A stretch of DNA of 64,000 nucleotides, from contig NZ_JAAFHA010000004.1 of the NCBI RefSeq assembly GCF_010365055.1, positions 1-64,000 of the forward strand, written 5' to 3'. Shown here piece after piece: positions 44,018 to 54,226 of the stretch. The DNA comes from Rhodoferax sp. (GTDB taxonomy: Bacteria; Pseudomonadota; Gammaproteobacteria; Burkholderiales; Burkholderiaceae_C). The translations under genes and the position numbers were made by a program. Positions within the stretch are counted from its first letter, which is position 1. Each line of letters opens with the position of its first letter. The notes under the pieces were generated by a model, which made no database searches, was not told the DNA's origin, and saw only the letters and a program-made list of their open reading frames with translations.

Positions 44018-45496
44018 ATGGACAAGCAATTCAATTCGGGTTTGATGTGGTTTCGCCGTGATCTGCGGGTAACGGACAACGCCGCCCTGTGCCTGGCGCT
44101 GAGGTCCTGCCGCGGGCTCCACTGTGTTTTTGTCTTTGAACGTGACATCCTCGACAGCTTGCCACGCGCGGATCGGCGGGTCGAATTCATCCGGGAGTCG
44201 CTGTGCGAGCTGGACCTGGCCTTGCGCCAGATCAGCGGCAAGGCCGGGGTCGGCCTGATCGTGCGCCACGCGGTGGCCAGCGAGGAAATCGTGACGCTCG
44301 CCGCCGCACTGCAGGTGCAGGCAGTGTTTGCGGCCCATGACTACGAGCCCCAGGCGCTGGTGCGCGATGAGAAGGTCCGGGCTGCCCTGGCGCACGCTGG
44401 TATCGCCCTGCACACCTGCAAGGACCATGTGATTTTTGAAGGTCGCGAGCTATTGACCAAGGCCGGCACGCCCTACGGCGTGTTCACACCCTACAAGAAC
44501 ACCTGGCTGGCGACGGTGACGCCGCAGCATTTGCGCAGCCATGATTGCGCAACGCTTGCGCAGGCACTGACCCCCCGGCCTGAGGAGCTGCAACAAGCAG
44601 TGCCGCTTCTAGCCGCCATCGGCTTTGAAAAGACCAACCTGAGTCAACTCAAAATTCCCACGGGTGCATCGGGCGCGGCCCAACTGTTTGAAGATTTTTT
44701 TGAACGCATCGACAACTACCATGAAACACGGGACTTCCCGGCGGTCAAGGGGCCGAGCTATCTGGGTGTGCACCTGCGCTTTGGTACCGTGTCGATTCGC
44801 CAACTCGTGGCGACCGCCTGGCAGCGGCAGATTCAAGGGAGTCGGGGCGCGGCGGTCTGGCTGGGCGAGTTGATCTGGCGCGATTTCTATTTCTCGATCC
44901 TGGCGAATTTCCCGCAGGTGGCGCAGGGCGCCTTCAAAGCAGAGTACGACGCTATTTCCTGGGAGCAGGGCCCGCACGCTGATTCCTTGTTCCAGGCCTG
45001 GTGCGAGGGACGCACCGGCTATCCGCTGGTGGACGCGGCCATGGCCCAGATCAACCAGACCGGCTACATGCACAACCGCTTGCGCATGGTGGTGGGCAGC
45101 TTTTTGGTGAAAGACCTCGGCATCGACTGGCGTTGGGGCGAAAAATACTTTGCCCAGCAACTCAATGACTTTGACCTGGCGGCCAACAACGGCGGCTGGC
45201 AGTGGGTCAGCTCCAGCGGTTGCGATGCCCAGCCGTATTTCCGGATTTTCAATCCGGTAAGCCAAAGTGAGAAGTTTGATGCCGAGGGTAAATTTATCCG
45301 TCGCTACTTGCCGCAACTGGACGGGCTGTCCAACAAAGCCATCCACGCGCCCTGGAATGCCAAACCGCTTGAATTACAAATGGCTCAGGTGACCATGGGA
45401 CAAAACTACCCCACGCCCATCGTGGCGCACGATGCGGCGCGCGCCCTCACATTGCAGCGCTATGCGATCGTCAAGAAAAATCCGCCAGCCAGCTGA
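44018..45496 (+). CDS. phrB: Deoxyribodipyrimidine photolyase
   Basis: 492 residues from ATG 44018; the longer frame upstream is antisense to yqgE. SGLMWFRRDLRVTDNAAL opens the antenna-binding domain, and the FAD domain shows WRDFYFSIL, GYMHNRLRMVVGSFLVKDL and NNGGWQWVSSSGCDAQPYFRIFNP (class I CPD photolyase). It repairs cyclobutane pyrimidine dimers with blue light. A dispersed-element copy begins 3 bp after its stop codon and fills the gap to chpA. Confidence 0.96.
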   Translation: MDKQFNSGLMWFRRDLRVTDNAALCLALRSCRGLHCVFVFERDILDSLPRADRRVEFIRESLCELDLALRQISGKAGVGLIVRHAVASEEIVTLAAALQVQAVFAAHDYEPQALVRDEKVRAALAHAGIALHTCKDHVIFEGRELLTKAGTPYGVFTPYKNTWLATVTPQHLRSHDCATLAQALTPRPEELQQAVPLLAAIGFEKTNLSQLKIPTGASGAAQLFEDFFERIDNYHETRDFPAVKGPSYLGVHLRFGTVSIRQLVATAWQRQIQGSRGAAVWLGELIWRDFYFSILANFPQVAQGAFKAEYDAISWEQGPHADSLFQAWCEGRTGYPLVDAAMAQINQTGYMHNRLRMVVGSFLVKDLGIDWRWGEKYFAQQLNDFDLAANNGGWQWVSSSGCDAQPYFRIFNPVSQSEKFDAEGKFIRRYLPQLDGLSNKAIHAPWNAKPLELQMAQVTMGQNYPTPIVAHDAARALTLQRYAIVKKNPPAS

Positions 45497-45499
45497 TTT

Positions 45500-45547
45500 G
45501 CTACATAATAAATAGCGTACTATTAAGTATCAACGCGGGCTAGAGGC
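45500..45547 (+). repeat. Dispersed 48-bp element, copy H
   Basis: Forward copy: GCTAC-loop-ATAGC, then GCGGGCTAGAGGC. It lies exactly between the convergent stop codons of phrB (ends 45496) and chpA (ends 45552). It could act as the transcription end of both. TAA and TAG are in the coding-copy frame. Confidence 0.85.
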
Positions 45548-45551
45548 TTAT

Positions 45552-48500
45552 TTAGTTCTCAACCGTGGACAGGCAGTATTGGCGCACCAAGCCAATCAAC
45601 TCATCCTCTGAATACGGTTTTCCCAAGTAATGGTCAACACCGAGTTCGCGCGCGCGTTCACGGTGCTTCTCGGCAATGCGCGAGGTAATCATGATGATGG
45701 GCAGATCGCGCAGTCTGACATCGCCGCGAATGTTGCGCACCAGGTCGAAACCATCCATGCGTGGCATTTCGATGTCAGAGAGAACCACCGCCGGTTTTTC
45801 CTCCTGCAAACGCTCCAACGCCTGCAGGCCATCGATTGCCAGGGCCACCCGGAAGCCCTCGCGCTTGAGCAGGCGCTGGGTGACACGGCGCACCGTGATC
45901 GAATCGTCAACCACCAGCACCAGGGGCATCTGGCTGACACTGGCCAAGGGGAAGTCCTGCGATGAGGTGGCTGCCTCGCCCACAGGCTGCATTGCATTGC
46001 GGCTAAGGTGGCGTGCTCGTTCGCCATAAACGGATGCCAATGCCACTGGGTTGTAGATCAAGACCACGGCACCGGAGGCCAACACCGACATGCCGGTGAG
46101 ACCCGGCAAACGGGACAATTGCGGCCCAAGGTTTTTGACCACAACTTCCTGATTGCCCAGCACTTCATCGATATGCGCCGCAATTCTTTGACCGGCACTG
46201 CGGAAGATAACCACCGGCAGTGTCTTGGCGATAGCTTCGTGGCTATGCGTCGAGGCCTGCAATAGCGCACCGCCCCAGAAGAAGGGGAGCTGTTCGCCAT
46301 CAAACGCAAACACCTGATCCTGATAAGCGCGCTCAAGATCAGCAGCCGGTACGCGGCGCACCATCTCAACCAGATTGGCCGACACCCCCACCACAGACTC
46401 ACCGATGCGCAACATGACCACTTGTGTCACAGCGGTGGTAAGCGGCAACACCAGCTTGAACTTCGTCCCTTGTCCACGCTCGGTCGAGGTTTCAATGCGC
46501 CCACCCAAGGCGTTGACTTCAGAACGCACGATATCCATGCCAATGCCGCGACCGGCCAACTCAGTGACCTGCGCGGCGGTGGAAAAACCCGCGGAGAAGA
46601 TCAAATCGACGGCCTCAGCATCGGTCAATGTGCCCCCTTCAGGCGTCAGACCATTGGCACGTGCCTTCTCCCGGACTCGATCCAGGTCCAGCCCGGCGCC
46701 ATCGTCACTGAACTCCACCGTGACATCATTGCTTTGTTGCTGCAGATGGATGCCTATGCTACCGGCCGCCGGTTTTCCGGCTGCCACGCGCAGCGCCGAG
46801 TCTTCGATGCCATGCGCCACCGAATTGCGCAGCAAATGCTCAAACACGGGTGCCATGCGATCAAGCACACCACGATCCATATCCAGTGAGCCCCCTTTGA
46901 TGTCGAGCTTGACCTGCTTGTTGGCCTCCTTGGCGGCTTGGCGAACAACACCGTACAAACGGTCTGAAATCCCGTCAAACTCCACCATTCGAGTGCGTAG
47001 CAGGTCGCGCTGCAACTCCCGGGCTTGGCGGCCTTGGGCGATCAGATCATCCTCACTGCCCTCCACCGCCCGCTGCAAATTGCGCTGAACCGTCGCGACG
47101 TCATGCACGGACTCGGCCATCATGCGCGTGATTTCCTGCACCCGGGTAAAGCGGTCAAACTCCAGCGGATCAAACCCTTTCGCCGTGTCCTTGGCCTGTG
47201 CCAGTCGTGACTGCATCTGCGACTCCGACTGCACCTCGATGTCGCGCAGCTGGCTTCTCAAACGATCCAAATTGCCGGTCAGTTCACCCAAGGACCCACG
47301 CAACTGACCTAAGCGAGCCTCCATCCGGGAGCGCGTGATCATGACCTCGCCCGCTTGATTGACGAGACGGTCCAGTAGCTGTGACCGCACGCGCACCGTT
47401 TGCTGCGCGCCAGGGCGCGGCGCTGCCCGGGGGATAAATGCTGATCTATCGGGTGTTGCCGCTTTTGTCGCTTCGCTACCTGCAGGCATCGTCTCGCTGA
47501 GCGCGACAGGAGCTGTTTCCTCTTGAATCGCTAAACTGAGTTCGGGCAGACTCAGGGCCTGCTCAGGCGTCGAACGCAATTGGTCAAAGTTGGCCTGTAT
47601 TGCATCAAAGCGAGCCAATAACGGCTCCAGTTGCGCCGTCGACAAGGATTCGGTGCCCATCTGCTCAATCGCGCTCTCCATGCGGTGGGTCATCTCACCC
47701 AATTGCATGGCGCCGGCCAAACGCCCGCTGCCTTTGACCGTATGCAAAACCCGCAACACTTCATTGCGAGCGCCCAGGTTGTCGGGGCGCGCCATCCATT
47801 GTCTCAACGCGCCGCCGAGTTGCGGCAGCAACTCAAGCGCCTCCTCCTCAAAAATAGGAAAGAGGTCAACGTCCAGCGCATCAAGTGCGTCAATATGCTC
47901 AACTTCGGCACCAGCAACGGCGGGGATGACCAGGGCAGCGACGTCAGGCGGCGGTTCGAGCGGCTCTGCCAAGTTCTGATCGGACAACACGGCATCGGCC
48001 AGAACATCTGGACCTGCAGGCACCGGTGTCAAACCAGCATCAGACAGATCAGTCTCGGCCACTACAAGGGGAACTGCTTCTGCTTCTGCTTCTGCTTCTG
48101 CTTCTCCGTCTGGCATAACATCGTCCGCGCTCTGATCAACGTCGAACGGCTCCAGAATCTGCGACTCATCCAGCATTTCATAGTAAAAGCTGTCAACAAC
48201 ACCCGCAGAAACGCCTGGGAACTCGATGTCCAGAATAGCCTTGAGTGCGTCGAGCAGGGCTTGGTCGGGCTCCTTGAGGAACCCGGCGGCAAATTGATGC
48301 AACAGGCGACGCATGTCTTCTGCCGCCGCAATAAATGCCTGGGCGTGCTCTGGAATGCCCTGAACATGAAGGCGCACATGCTGCAAGGCGTGTTCCAATG
48401 CCCGCGCCATCTCGGACAGGGCAAAAAAACCAACAGTTGCCGAACTGCCAGCCAACGAATGCGCCAGTGCCACCGTTGTCTCTGCCACCGGTCGATGCAA

Positions 48501-51332
48501 CTCCAAAGCCCATTCGCTCAATTCCGTCAGCAAGCGGCGCGACAACTCGTCCGCCTCATTCAGATAGACGTTGTAAAGCGGGATACCAATGCGCAGCGAC
48601 CCGATAACCTTGACCTGTTCTTCCAGATCCATATCCAAAAGACTGGCCTGATGCGGCTCTGGCTCAAAGTCGTCGACTTCACTCGCAAGCTCAGCAAGCT
48701 CGCCCGAGAACGTCTCCACCTGGTCCTGAGCGTTCAATCCAGCGTCGGCCTCGTCAGGTGATGGCGTCACATCAACGTCAACGCCAAAATCGAAGTCATC
48801 AAGCGCAAGCGGCTCGTCCGCGGCCCAGACAGCCTGCGATGGTCCCCCGGCGCCATCGACAGCCAGAGCGCGACTGACATCAAGAGACTGTGTCACGTCC
48901 AGGTCAATAATTTGTGTCGAGACAAAATCGACGTGTGGGGTCTCATCCGGCAATGCGCCCTGAACCTCTTCGCCCGGAAACACAAGTGCGACTTCAGTAT
49001 TATCGAGGCGCAAACCATCGGCAGCCCTGCGAAACGCCTGCGCATTCCACTGGGCGTCTTCTCCTGCCGCAATGTCCTCAACCCATCGGTCGAAGCCATG
49101 CATGGCCCGGTTTGCCAGACTGACCAACTCAGGGCTGGCAGGCTTTTGCTCAGCCAGCCAGGTATTGAGCAACTGCTCCAAGGACCAGGCGGCTTCACCG
49201 AACTCATTGAAGCCCACCATGCGAGAACTGCCCTTGAGCGTATGAAAGGCGCGCCTCAATGTCGTCTGTTGTCCCATATCTGAGGGGTCGTCTGCCAACG
49301 CACGGATCGCCTCAAGCCCGGCCTGAACCACTTCACGCGCTTCTTCCAGGAAAATATCCTTCAATTCGGTTTCATCGTCGTCCTCTGGCGCTGCCACCAC
49401 CGGACTGACCAGTTCTGGGGCCAAAACCACAACCGGCGCTGGTGCTTCGGCAAAAACCGCTGTCGGCTGGCCTGCAAAGGGAATCTCAACGACAGCCGGC
49501 ACATCGTCGGCAACGTCATCAACGTCATCAACGTTCGGCACCGGCATGATCTCTGCGGTCCGGTCGGTCGTCTTTTCACGCCCCATGAGAGGCTTGAATT
49601 CACCCAACTCCTCGTCGTACACAAAAAGCTTCTTGGCCAGCGTGCGCTGGTAACTCAGCATGTCAATCAGAAACCCAAGTGCCCCCAGGCTGTTACCCAA
49701 CTTCTCAAAAATGCCCGCTCGCGCGGCATCAGCGTCAACGTCGTCAACGAGAAATTTCTCGACGCTGTCGCGCATGCGCAGCGCGGCCAGCGCGGCCTGG
49801 TCAAGGCCCAACACCGAGAACACACCTCGCATTTGGGCCAACTGGCTGGGAACCTCATGCAATGGAACCTTGTCAAGGGGATTTCGAAAGAATGAATCCA
49901 GAGATTTCTCAACCCCCCCAAGCGTCGTTCGCAACTCGTCAACAACGCTACCCATGATCTGGCGATCGCTCACCCTGCGGTACAACTCCTCCATCCAGGC
50001 TTCAAGCGGCTCCGGTTGCCCGCCCGCGTTGACATGCTCCATCCGTGCCGCGAGACTGCTACTGCGTTCCCTCATCTGCGAGTCGGTCGGATCCAGGTCG
50101 TCATAGGCAGCTTCCAGGTATAAAACCACGGTAGCCACTTCCATGGCCAGCGCGGGCGCAGGCGCCTCACCTGATAGCGCCGTTTTCTCAATCGCCTGCA
50201 TCAAGGCCCGCACCAGGTCGCCACTCTCGGGGTGCATTTTCAATACTGAATCGGTGACCAGACTGAATTGGTCAAGCGCCACCTTCAAGCGGTTGGTATC
50301 ACCTCCGGCAAGCGCAGACCAGGTTTCAGTGACAGCCGCAATACGCTTGCGGGCCTGAACCAGTAGCGCCGGATCAAAACGCCCAAATTGGGGCCGTTCG
50401 TAATCGAATGATTTCGTCTGGGTCAGCCCATAGGCAGCGCGAACAGCGGCCAATACTGGCGCATCGGCCGCCCCCATCGGCACAGCTTGCGCACAAAAGA
50501 ACAGCAAGTCCTGCACCAACCGCTCGGAGATGCCCGGCTCACCCCGGGCCAGGGTTCTGAACTGAAGGAGAATTCGCGAAGCGGCCAGTTTGCCGTAGAC
50601 GTCAGCGGGACACAGGCCCAAAGAAACGGCTTCAAAATAAGCGGCAGAAATCTTCCAGAAGACTCGCGCTTCCAATTCAGTTTGAGCCGCAGCAAACCCC
50701 AGACTGATCCCGCACATGGATTGTGCCGCAGCAACATCGCCCGACTTGACGATTTCCAAAACCGCCCGATCGAGGCGAGGCCGAACCGATGAGTCGTAAG
50801 CCAGCGCTTGCGCGGCTTGCGGCAAGACCACATCAATCCAGCGCAACTCGAGTGGCCACAAATCCGCAGGATGAACGCGATCATTGCCCACCAATTCCAG
50901 AACATCGCGGTATTGCGGAAACAAGGCCACTGATGAAGCGCTTTTCCCCTTGAGTACACCTTCCAGATATTCGGTCAGCGCAAAACTGGCACGCTCCACC
51001 TTGTTGGCCGCCTCGTCACTGCAGAGCTCGGGGCGTTGCACGAACCGCTGCGCCAGCGCCTCCATGGATCGCAATATCTTGGCCGGTGCGGCCATGCCGA
51101 CCATCTCCAGGGCACCAACTGCCTGATGCAGTTGCTGGCGGGCGATACGCAACTGACTTGCGTCCAGCGCAGCCAGATCAGAACCACGCGCCAGTTCGGC
51201 ATCACGAACGAAACGACGGAGGGCTTTGGTCGCACCCGTCAATGATTTGCGCAGCTCGTCGAGCACCCAAGCCAAAGGCCCAAGGTCGTGGGTCGCCGGC
51301 TCATTGGCGCCAGTCGGGGCAGCGTTTACTTG
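45552..51332 (-). CDS. chpA: ChpA/PilL-type hybrid chemosensory histidine kinase
   Basis: 1926 residues from ATG at 51330-51332. A long N-terminal helical part is followed by three Hpt domains with phospho-accepting His at about 697 (HTLKGSSRM), 958 (HSLAGSSATVG, where the usual Lys is Ala) and 1197 (HTVKGSGRLAG). Next come the dimer/kinase core with N box HLLRNSVAHGIED and GRGIGMDIV (about 1500-1640), a CheW domain, and a C-terminal receiver starting VDDSITVRRVTQRLL with Asp near 1852. Five TGCTTC repeats (48075-48104) encode an (EA)5 linker. It controls type IV pilus twitching with PilG/PilH. It has fewer Hpt domains than Pseudomonas ChpA. Confidence 0.93.
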   Translation of the reverse strand, partial: QVNAAPTGANEPATHDLGPLAWVLDELRKSLTGATKALRRFVRDAELARGSDLAALDASQLRIARQQLHQAVGALEMVGMAAPAKILRSMEALAQRFVQRPELCSDEAANKVERASFALTEYLEGVLKGKSASSVALFPQYRDVLELVGNDRVHPADLWPLELRWIDVVLPQAAQALAYDSSVRPRLDRAVLEIVKSGDVAAAQSMCGISLGFAAAQTELEARVFWKISAAYFEAVSLGLCPADVYGKLAASRILLQFRTLARGEPGISERLVQDLLFFCAQAVPMGAADAPVLAAVRAAYGLTQTKSFDYERPQFGRFDPALLVQARKRIAAVTETWSALAGGDTNRLKVALDQFSLVTDSVLKMHPESGDLVRALMQAIEKTALSGEAPAPALAMEVATVVLYLEAAYDDLDPTDSQMRERSSSLAARMEHVNAGGQPEPLEAWMEELYRRVSDRQIMGSVVDELRTTLGGVEKSLDSFFRNPLDKVPLHEVPSQLAQMRGVFSVLGLDQAALAALRMRDSVEKFLVDDVDADAARAGIFEKLGNSLGALGFLIDMLSYQRTLAKKLFVYDEELGEFKPLMGREKTTDRTAEIMPVPNVDDVDDVADDVPAVVEIPFAGQPTAVFAEAPAPVVVLAPELVSPVVAAPEDDDETELKDIFLEEAREVVQAGLEAIRALADDPSDMGQQTTLRRAFHTLKGSSRMVGFNEFGEAAWSLEQLLNTWLAEQKPASPELVSLANRAMHGFDRWVEDIAAGEDAQWNAQAFRRAADGLRLDNTEVALVFPGEEVQGALPDETPHVDFVSTQIIDLDVTQSLDVSRALAVDGAGGPSQAVWAADEPLALDDFDFGVDVDVTPSPDEADAGLNAQDQVETFSGELAELASEVDDFEPEPHQASLLDMDLEEQVKVIGSLRIGIPLYNVYLNEADELSRRLLTELSEWALELHRPVAETTVALAHSLAGSSATVGFFALSEMARALEHALQHVRLHVQGIPEHAQAFIAAAEDMRRLLHQFAAGFLKEPDQALLDALKAILDIEFPGVSAGVVDSFYYEMLDESQILEPFDVDQSADDVMPDGEAEAEAEAEAVPLVVAETDLSDAGLTPVPAGPDVLADAVLSDQNLAEPLEPPPDVAALVIPAVAGAEVEHIDALDALDVDLFPIFEEEALELLPQLGGALRQWMARPDNLGARNEVLRVLHTVKGSGRLAGAMQLGEMTHRMESAIEQMGTESLSTAQLEPLLARFDAIQANFDQLRSTPEQALSLPELSLAIQEETAPVALSETMPAGSEATKAATPDRSAFIPRAAPRPGAQQTVRVRSQLLDRLVNQAGEVMITRSRMEARLGQLRGSLGELTGNLDRLRSQLRDIEVQSESQMQSRLAQAKDTAKGFDPLEFDRFTRVQEITRMMAESVHDVATVQRNLQRAVEGSEDDLIAQGRQARELQRDLLRTRMVEFDGISDRLYGVVRQAAKEANKQVKLDIKGGSLDMDRGVLDRMAPVFEHLLRNSVAHGIEDSALRVAAGKPAAGSIGIHLQQQSNDVTVEFSDDGAGLDLDRVREKARANGLTPEGGTLTDAEAVDLIFSAGFSTAAQVTELAGRGIGMDIVRSEVNALGGRIETSTERGQGTKFKLVLPLTTAVTQVVMLRIGESVVGVSANLVEMVRRVPAADLERAYQDQVFAFDGEQLPFFWGGALLQASTHSHEAIAKTLPVVIFRSAGQRIAAHIDEVLGNQEVVVKNLGPQLSRLPGLTGMSVLASGAVVLIYNPVALASVYGERARHLSRNAMQPVGEAATSSQDFPLASVSQMPLVLVVDDSITVRRVTQRLLKREGFRVALAIDGLQALERLQEEKPAVVLSDIEMPRMDGFDLVRNIRGDVRLRDLPIIMITSRIAEKHRERARELGVDHYLGKPYSEDELIGLVRQYCLSTVEN
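48075..48104 (-). repeat. Five tandem TGCTTC hexamers inside chpA
   Basis: Five perfect hexamers code for a Glu-Ala linker between Hpt domains 2 and 3. Length changes by slippage would stay in frame. Confidence 0.9.
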
Positions 51333-51379
51333 CATGGGATCGTGTTCTCGTGGGGACAACAAGTTCAGATTGATGAGGG

Positions 51380-53659
51380 TCAGGCAATCTTGAACCGAGA
51401 CACTGACTGGCGCAACTCCTCAGCCATTTTCGAGAGCTCCCGGACTTGAGTAGCCGTAGACCGCGTCCCCTCCCCCGTCTGTTCGGTAACCGCAAAAATA
51501 TGCTGAATGTTGTCGGCCACCACGTTCGCCAGGTTTGCCTCGCGTGAGGTCGAATTGGAAATCTGTTCGATCAGATCGGCCAGACGCCTGGACACCTGGT
51601 CGATCTCAGTCAACGCCGTACCCGCGTTGTCCGAGAGCTTGGCGCCCTCCACCACCCCTTGCGTTGACCGCTCCATGGCACCCACCGCATCCTGGGTATC
51701 GGTCTGAATCGCCTTGACCAGTGCCGAAATCTGACGGGTTGCATCGGCCGACCGTTCGGCAAGTCGCTGCACTTCCTCGGCCACGACCGAGAAGCCTCGA
51801 CCAGCTTCGCCAGCCGACGCCGCTTGAATGGCGGCGTTGAGCGCCAACACGTTGGTCTGTTCGGTAATGTCGGAGATCAGCTCTGTGATTTCACCAATTT
51901 CCTGGGACGATTCACCCAGCCGCTTGATACGTTTAGAGGTCTCCTGAATCTGGTCCCGAATCGAGTTCATACCACCAATGGTGTTCTGCACAGCCTTCAA
52001 ACCCACTTCCGCGGCCAGCAGCGACTGTCTGGCCACCGAGGCAGACTCCTGCGCCTGCACAGACACATCATTGATCCGTGAAGCCATATCGACGACTGAT
52101 CGACCCGTTTCCCGAATTTCATGCAATTGTTCATTTGAGGCTGCCAACAACTCCGTTGAAGTGGTGTCCACTTCAGCCGTGGTCTGCGCCACACGGGTCA
52201 CTGTGCTTTGCACGTTACCCACCAAAGATCGCAATTCTTCCACCGTGTAATTCACCGAATCGGCAATGGCGCCCGTGATGTCCTCGGTCACAGTCGCTTC
52301 TTGGGTCAAATCGCCTTCGGCAACAGTCTGCAACTCGTTCATCAAACGCAAAATGGCCGCCTGGTTCGCATCGTTCACCCGCTTCGCCTCTTTCTCCTGC
52401 CGCTCGGCTTCCAGGCGCTGAGTTTCTGCCGCGACCTGGCGCGTGCGGCTGTCAAGCAACTGGACATAGGACAAGCCACCGGCGCAAAGCAGTGCCAACA
52501 AGACAGAACCCACGAGCAGCGACAAGGCACCAGCGCCAAGACCGGCGTGTGATGACAGTTTGCCCTGCAACTCTTCAAGACTTCGGCGCAGGGGCTCACT
52601 GTCCGAAATAATGGAGACCTGCGCTTCGCGAGCCGAAACAAGCCCCTGCAAATTACCCAGAATGGCGCCCGCCTGCACGCGAGTCTCCTCAAAAAGATCA
52701 ATCAAGGCAACCAGCTGCTCACGTGTTTGTGGATCCTTCGTAGCGACCAAACGCAACTCTGGACTGCCGTCAAGCATGCCCTGGGCAATTTCCTTGAACG
52801 AGTTCAAGTCCTTGCCCAGCAGGAAAACCGCCTCTGGACTCACCCCTTCAGCCGTCAGGAACTCGTTTGAAGACTTGCCAATACGCTGCGTCAGCATCAC
52901 CAACTGACCAGCCGCGGAAATCTCGGTCACGGCGGCGTTTTGTTGCAATTTGAGAGACGACACCGTCTCCGCAATTTCCAGCAAATCTGAAGATTGCCGA
53001 TTAATCAGACGAAGCGCAGTACCGACCTGTGTCAAGATTTTTTGCTGCCCCAGCACGGTCGCCGCATTCTTTTCTGCCCGTTCCATCAGGGGCGTGATCT
53101 TTTCAAGCTCCGGCAAGTAATCTGCACTCAATGCGCTCAGGCCCAATTGCTCATCACCGGCCTTCAGGCCGCGCACGGATTTAGCCAAGACGCCCGAACT
53201 TTCCACCACGTCCGGGAATGCCTCGGCCACGCCCACCAGCGCCTGGGAAACCGACTTCGCCAGACGTTGTGACTGCATTAGCGACTGTCCCGTGGCCCCC
53301 AATTGCTGTGCCACCTTGTCCGCTTGGTTTAACGCAAACAAGGTCACAACAGCGAGCAAGACCAGCGCCAGGCCCAACAGGGTCGACAGGATGCGCTGAT
53401 GCTGGAGGACCGTTTTTCGTCCTAGAACCGGAAGGGCTATCAGGCTGGCCGATTCTTCATCAGTCCGCTCGCCCGCATCGCCGGTGGACTGGCTTGGCGC
53501 AACCGGACTTCGCTGTCCGCTCTCTGCAGTCCGCGGCATTTGGTCCAAGTCTGTCGGATAGACAGTGGCGCCCGGCACGTCAATGCTCAAGCGGGAATCT
53601 TGCTCAGACTCGGGGTTCTTTTTGATAAACAGATTTTTCAGTTGATCAACGACGGACAT
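51380..53659 (-). CDS. pilJ: PilJ methyl-accepting chemotaxis protein
   Basis: 759 residues. A cytosolic N-terminus of about 85 residues is followed by TM1 (90-110), a periplasmic region of about 260 residues with the PilJ-type repeated helical sensory unit, and TM2 near 370-395. A HAMP-like region and the signalling hairpin follow, with NVLALNAAIQAASAGEAGRGF and VVAEEVQRLAERSADATRQI. The cytosolic N-terminal extension is longer than in Pseudomonas PilJ (inference). It senses pilus or surface signals for ChpA. It lies between chpA and pilI. Confidence 0.95.
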   Translation of the reverse strand: MSVVDQLKNLFIKKNPESEQDSRLSIDVPGATVYPTDLDQMPRTAESGQRSPVAPSQSTGDAGERTDEESASLIALPVLGRKTVLQHQRILSTLLGLALVLLAVVTLFALNQADKVAQQLGATGQSLMQSQRLAKSVSQALVGVAEAFPDVVESSGVLAKSVRGLKAGDEQLGLSALSADYLPELEKITPLMERAEKNAATVLGQQKILTQVGTALRLINRQSSDLLEIAETVSSLKLQQNAAVTEISAAGQLVMLTQRIGKSSNEFLTAEGVSPEAVFLLGKDLNSFKEIAQGMLDGSPELRLVATKDPQTREQLVALIDLFEETRVQAGAILGNLQGLVSAREAQVSIISDSEPLRRSLEELQGKLSSHAGLGAGALSLLVGSVLLALLCAGGLSYVQLLDSRTRQVAAETQRLEAERQEKEAKRVNDANQAAILRLMNELQTVAEGDLTQEATVTEDITGAIADSVNYTVEELRSLVGNVQSTVTRVAQTTAEVDTTSTELLAASNEQLHEIRETGRSVVDMASRINDVSVQAQESASVARQSLLAAEVGLKAVQNTIGGMNSIRDQIQETSKRIKRLGESSQEIGEITELISDITEQTNVLALNAAIQAASAGEAGRGFSVVAEEVQRLAERSADATRQISALVKAIQTDTQDAVGAMERSTQGVVEGAKLSDNAGTALTEIDQVSRRLADLIEQISNSTSREANLANVVADNIQHIFAVTEQTGEGTRSTATQVRELSKMAEELRQSVSRFKIA

Positions 53660-53680
53660 AATGAAACCCTAGGTAAAGAC

Positions 53681-54211
53681 TTAAGCGCTAATGCTGAGAA
53701 ATTCGGGAAGTTGAGACAAAGCCTGCAGGTTGATCTCCTGCCAGTGCGCGCCATTGCGATCAGTAAACCGCGTGCCAAAAAAAACTGGAGACCCCTCGGG
53801 TGGCAACTCGGCCTCGGCAAACGCGTCACGCTTGCGAAGGCCGGCAAGGCCATCCACCACCAAGGCACAATTGAGTTCCAACGTGGCATTGACAGTGATA
53901 ACACTGGACTCGGCGAGCGACTGTTCGGTTCTGACCCGAGTCGAACCATCGCTGATAAAGCTTGCCAAGTCCACAACGCCATAAAGACCACCGCGAAGAT
54001 TGACAACACCCATGAACCATTGGCGGCAATAGGGAACAACCTGAACGTTGATCAGTGGAAATATCTCGCCGGATTGCGCCAGTGGAAAGAGGTAGTTGGA
54101 CTCGCCCGCCTTGACTGCCAGCCACGCAACGGCTATGCCGCCTGAGCGAGCCGCCTGCAATCGACTGGCGAGGCGGGTCTGGAGTTCTCGAAGTGCTTCG
54201 CGATTAGCCAT
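53681..54211 (-). CDS. pilI: PilI, CheW-like adaptor of the pilus chemosensory system
   Basis: 176 residues. GIAVAWLAVKAGESNYLFPL, WFMGVVNLRGGLYGVVDLASF and the closing segment are the CheW fold. It couples PilJ to the ChpA kinase. AGGAT precedes the ATG. The gene starts 15 bp after pilH and ends 21 bp before pilJ. Confidence 0.94.
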   Translation of the reverse strand: MANREALRELQTRLASRLQAARSGGIAVAWLAVKAGESNYLFPLAQSGEIFPLINVQVVPYCRQWFMGVVNLRGGLYGVVDLASFISDGSTRVRTEQSLAESSVITVNATLELNCALVVDGLAGLRKRDAFAEAELPPEGSPVFFGTRFTDRNGAHWQEINLQALSQLPEFLSISA

Positions 54212-54226
54212 GCGATCCTGAGAATT

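Noticed and set aside
53424-53455. Sequence with CCTAGAACC and GGGCTATCAGGC in pilJ resembling the dispersed element
   Set aside because: It lacks the GCTA-loop-TAGC hairpin and the GCGC core, so it is probably chance.
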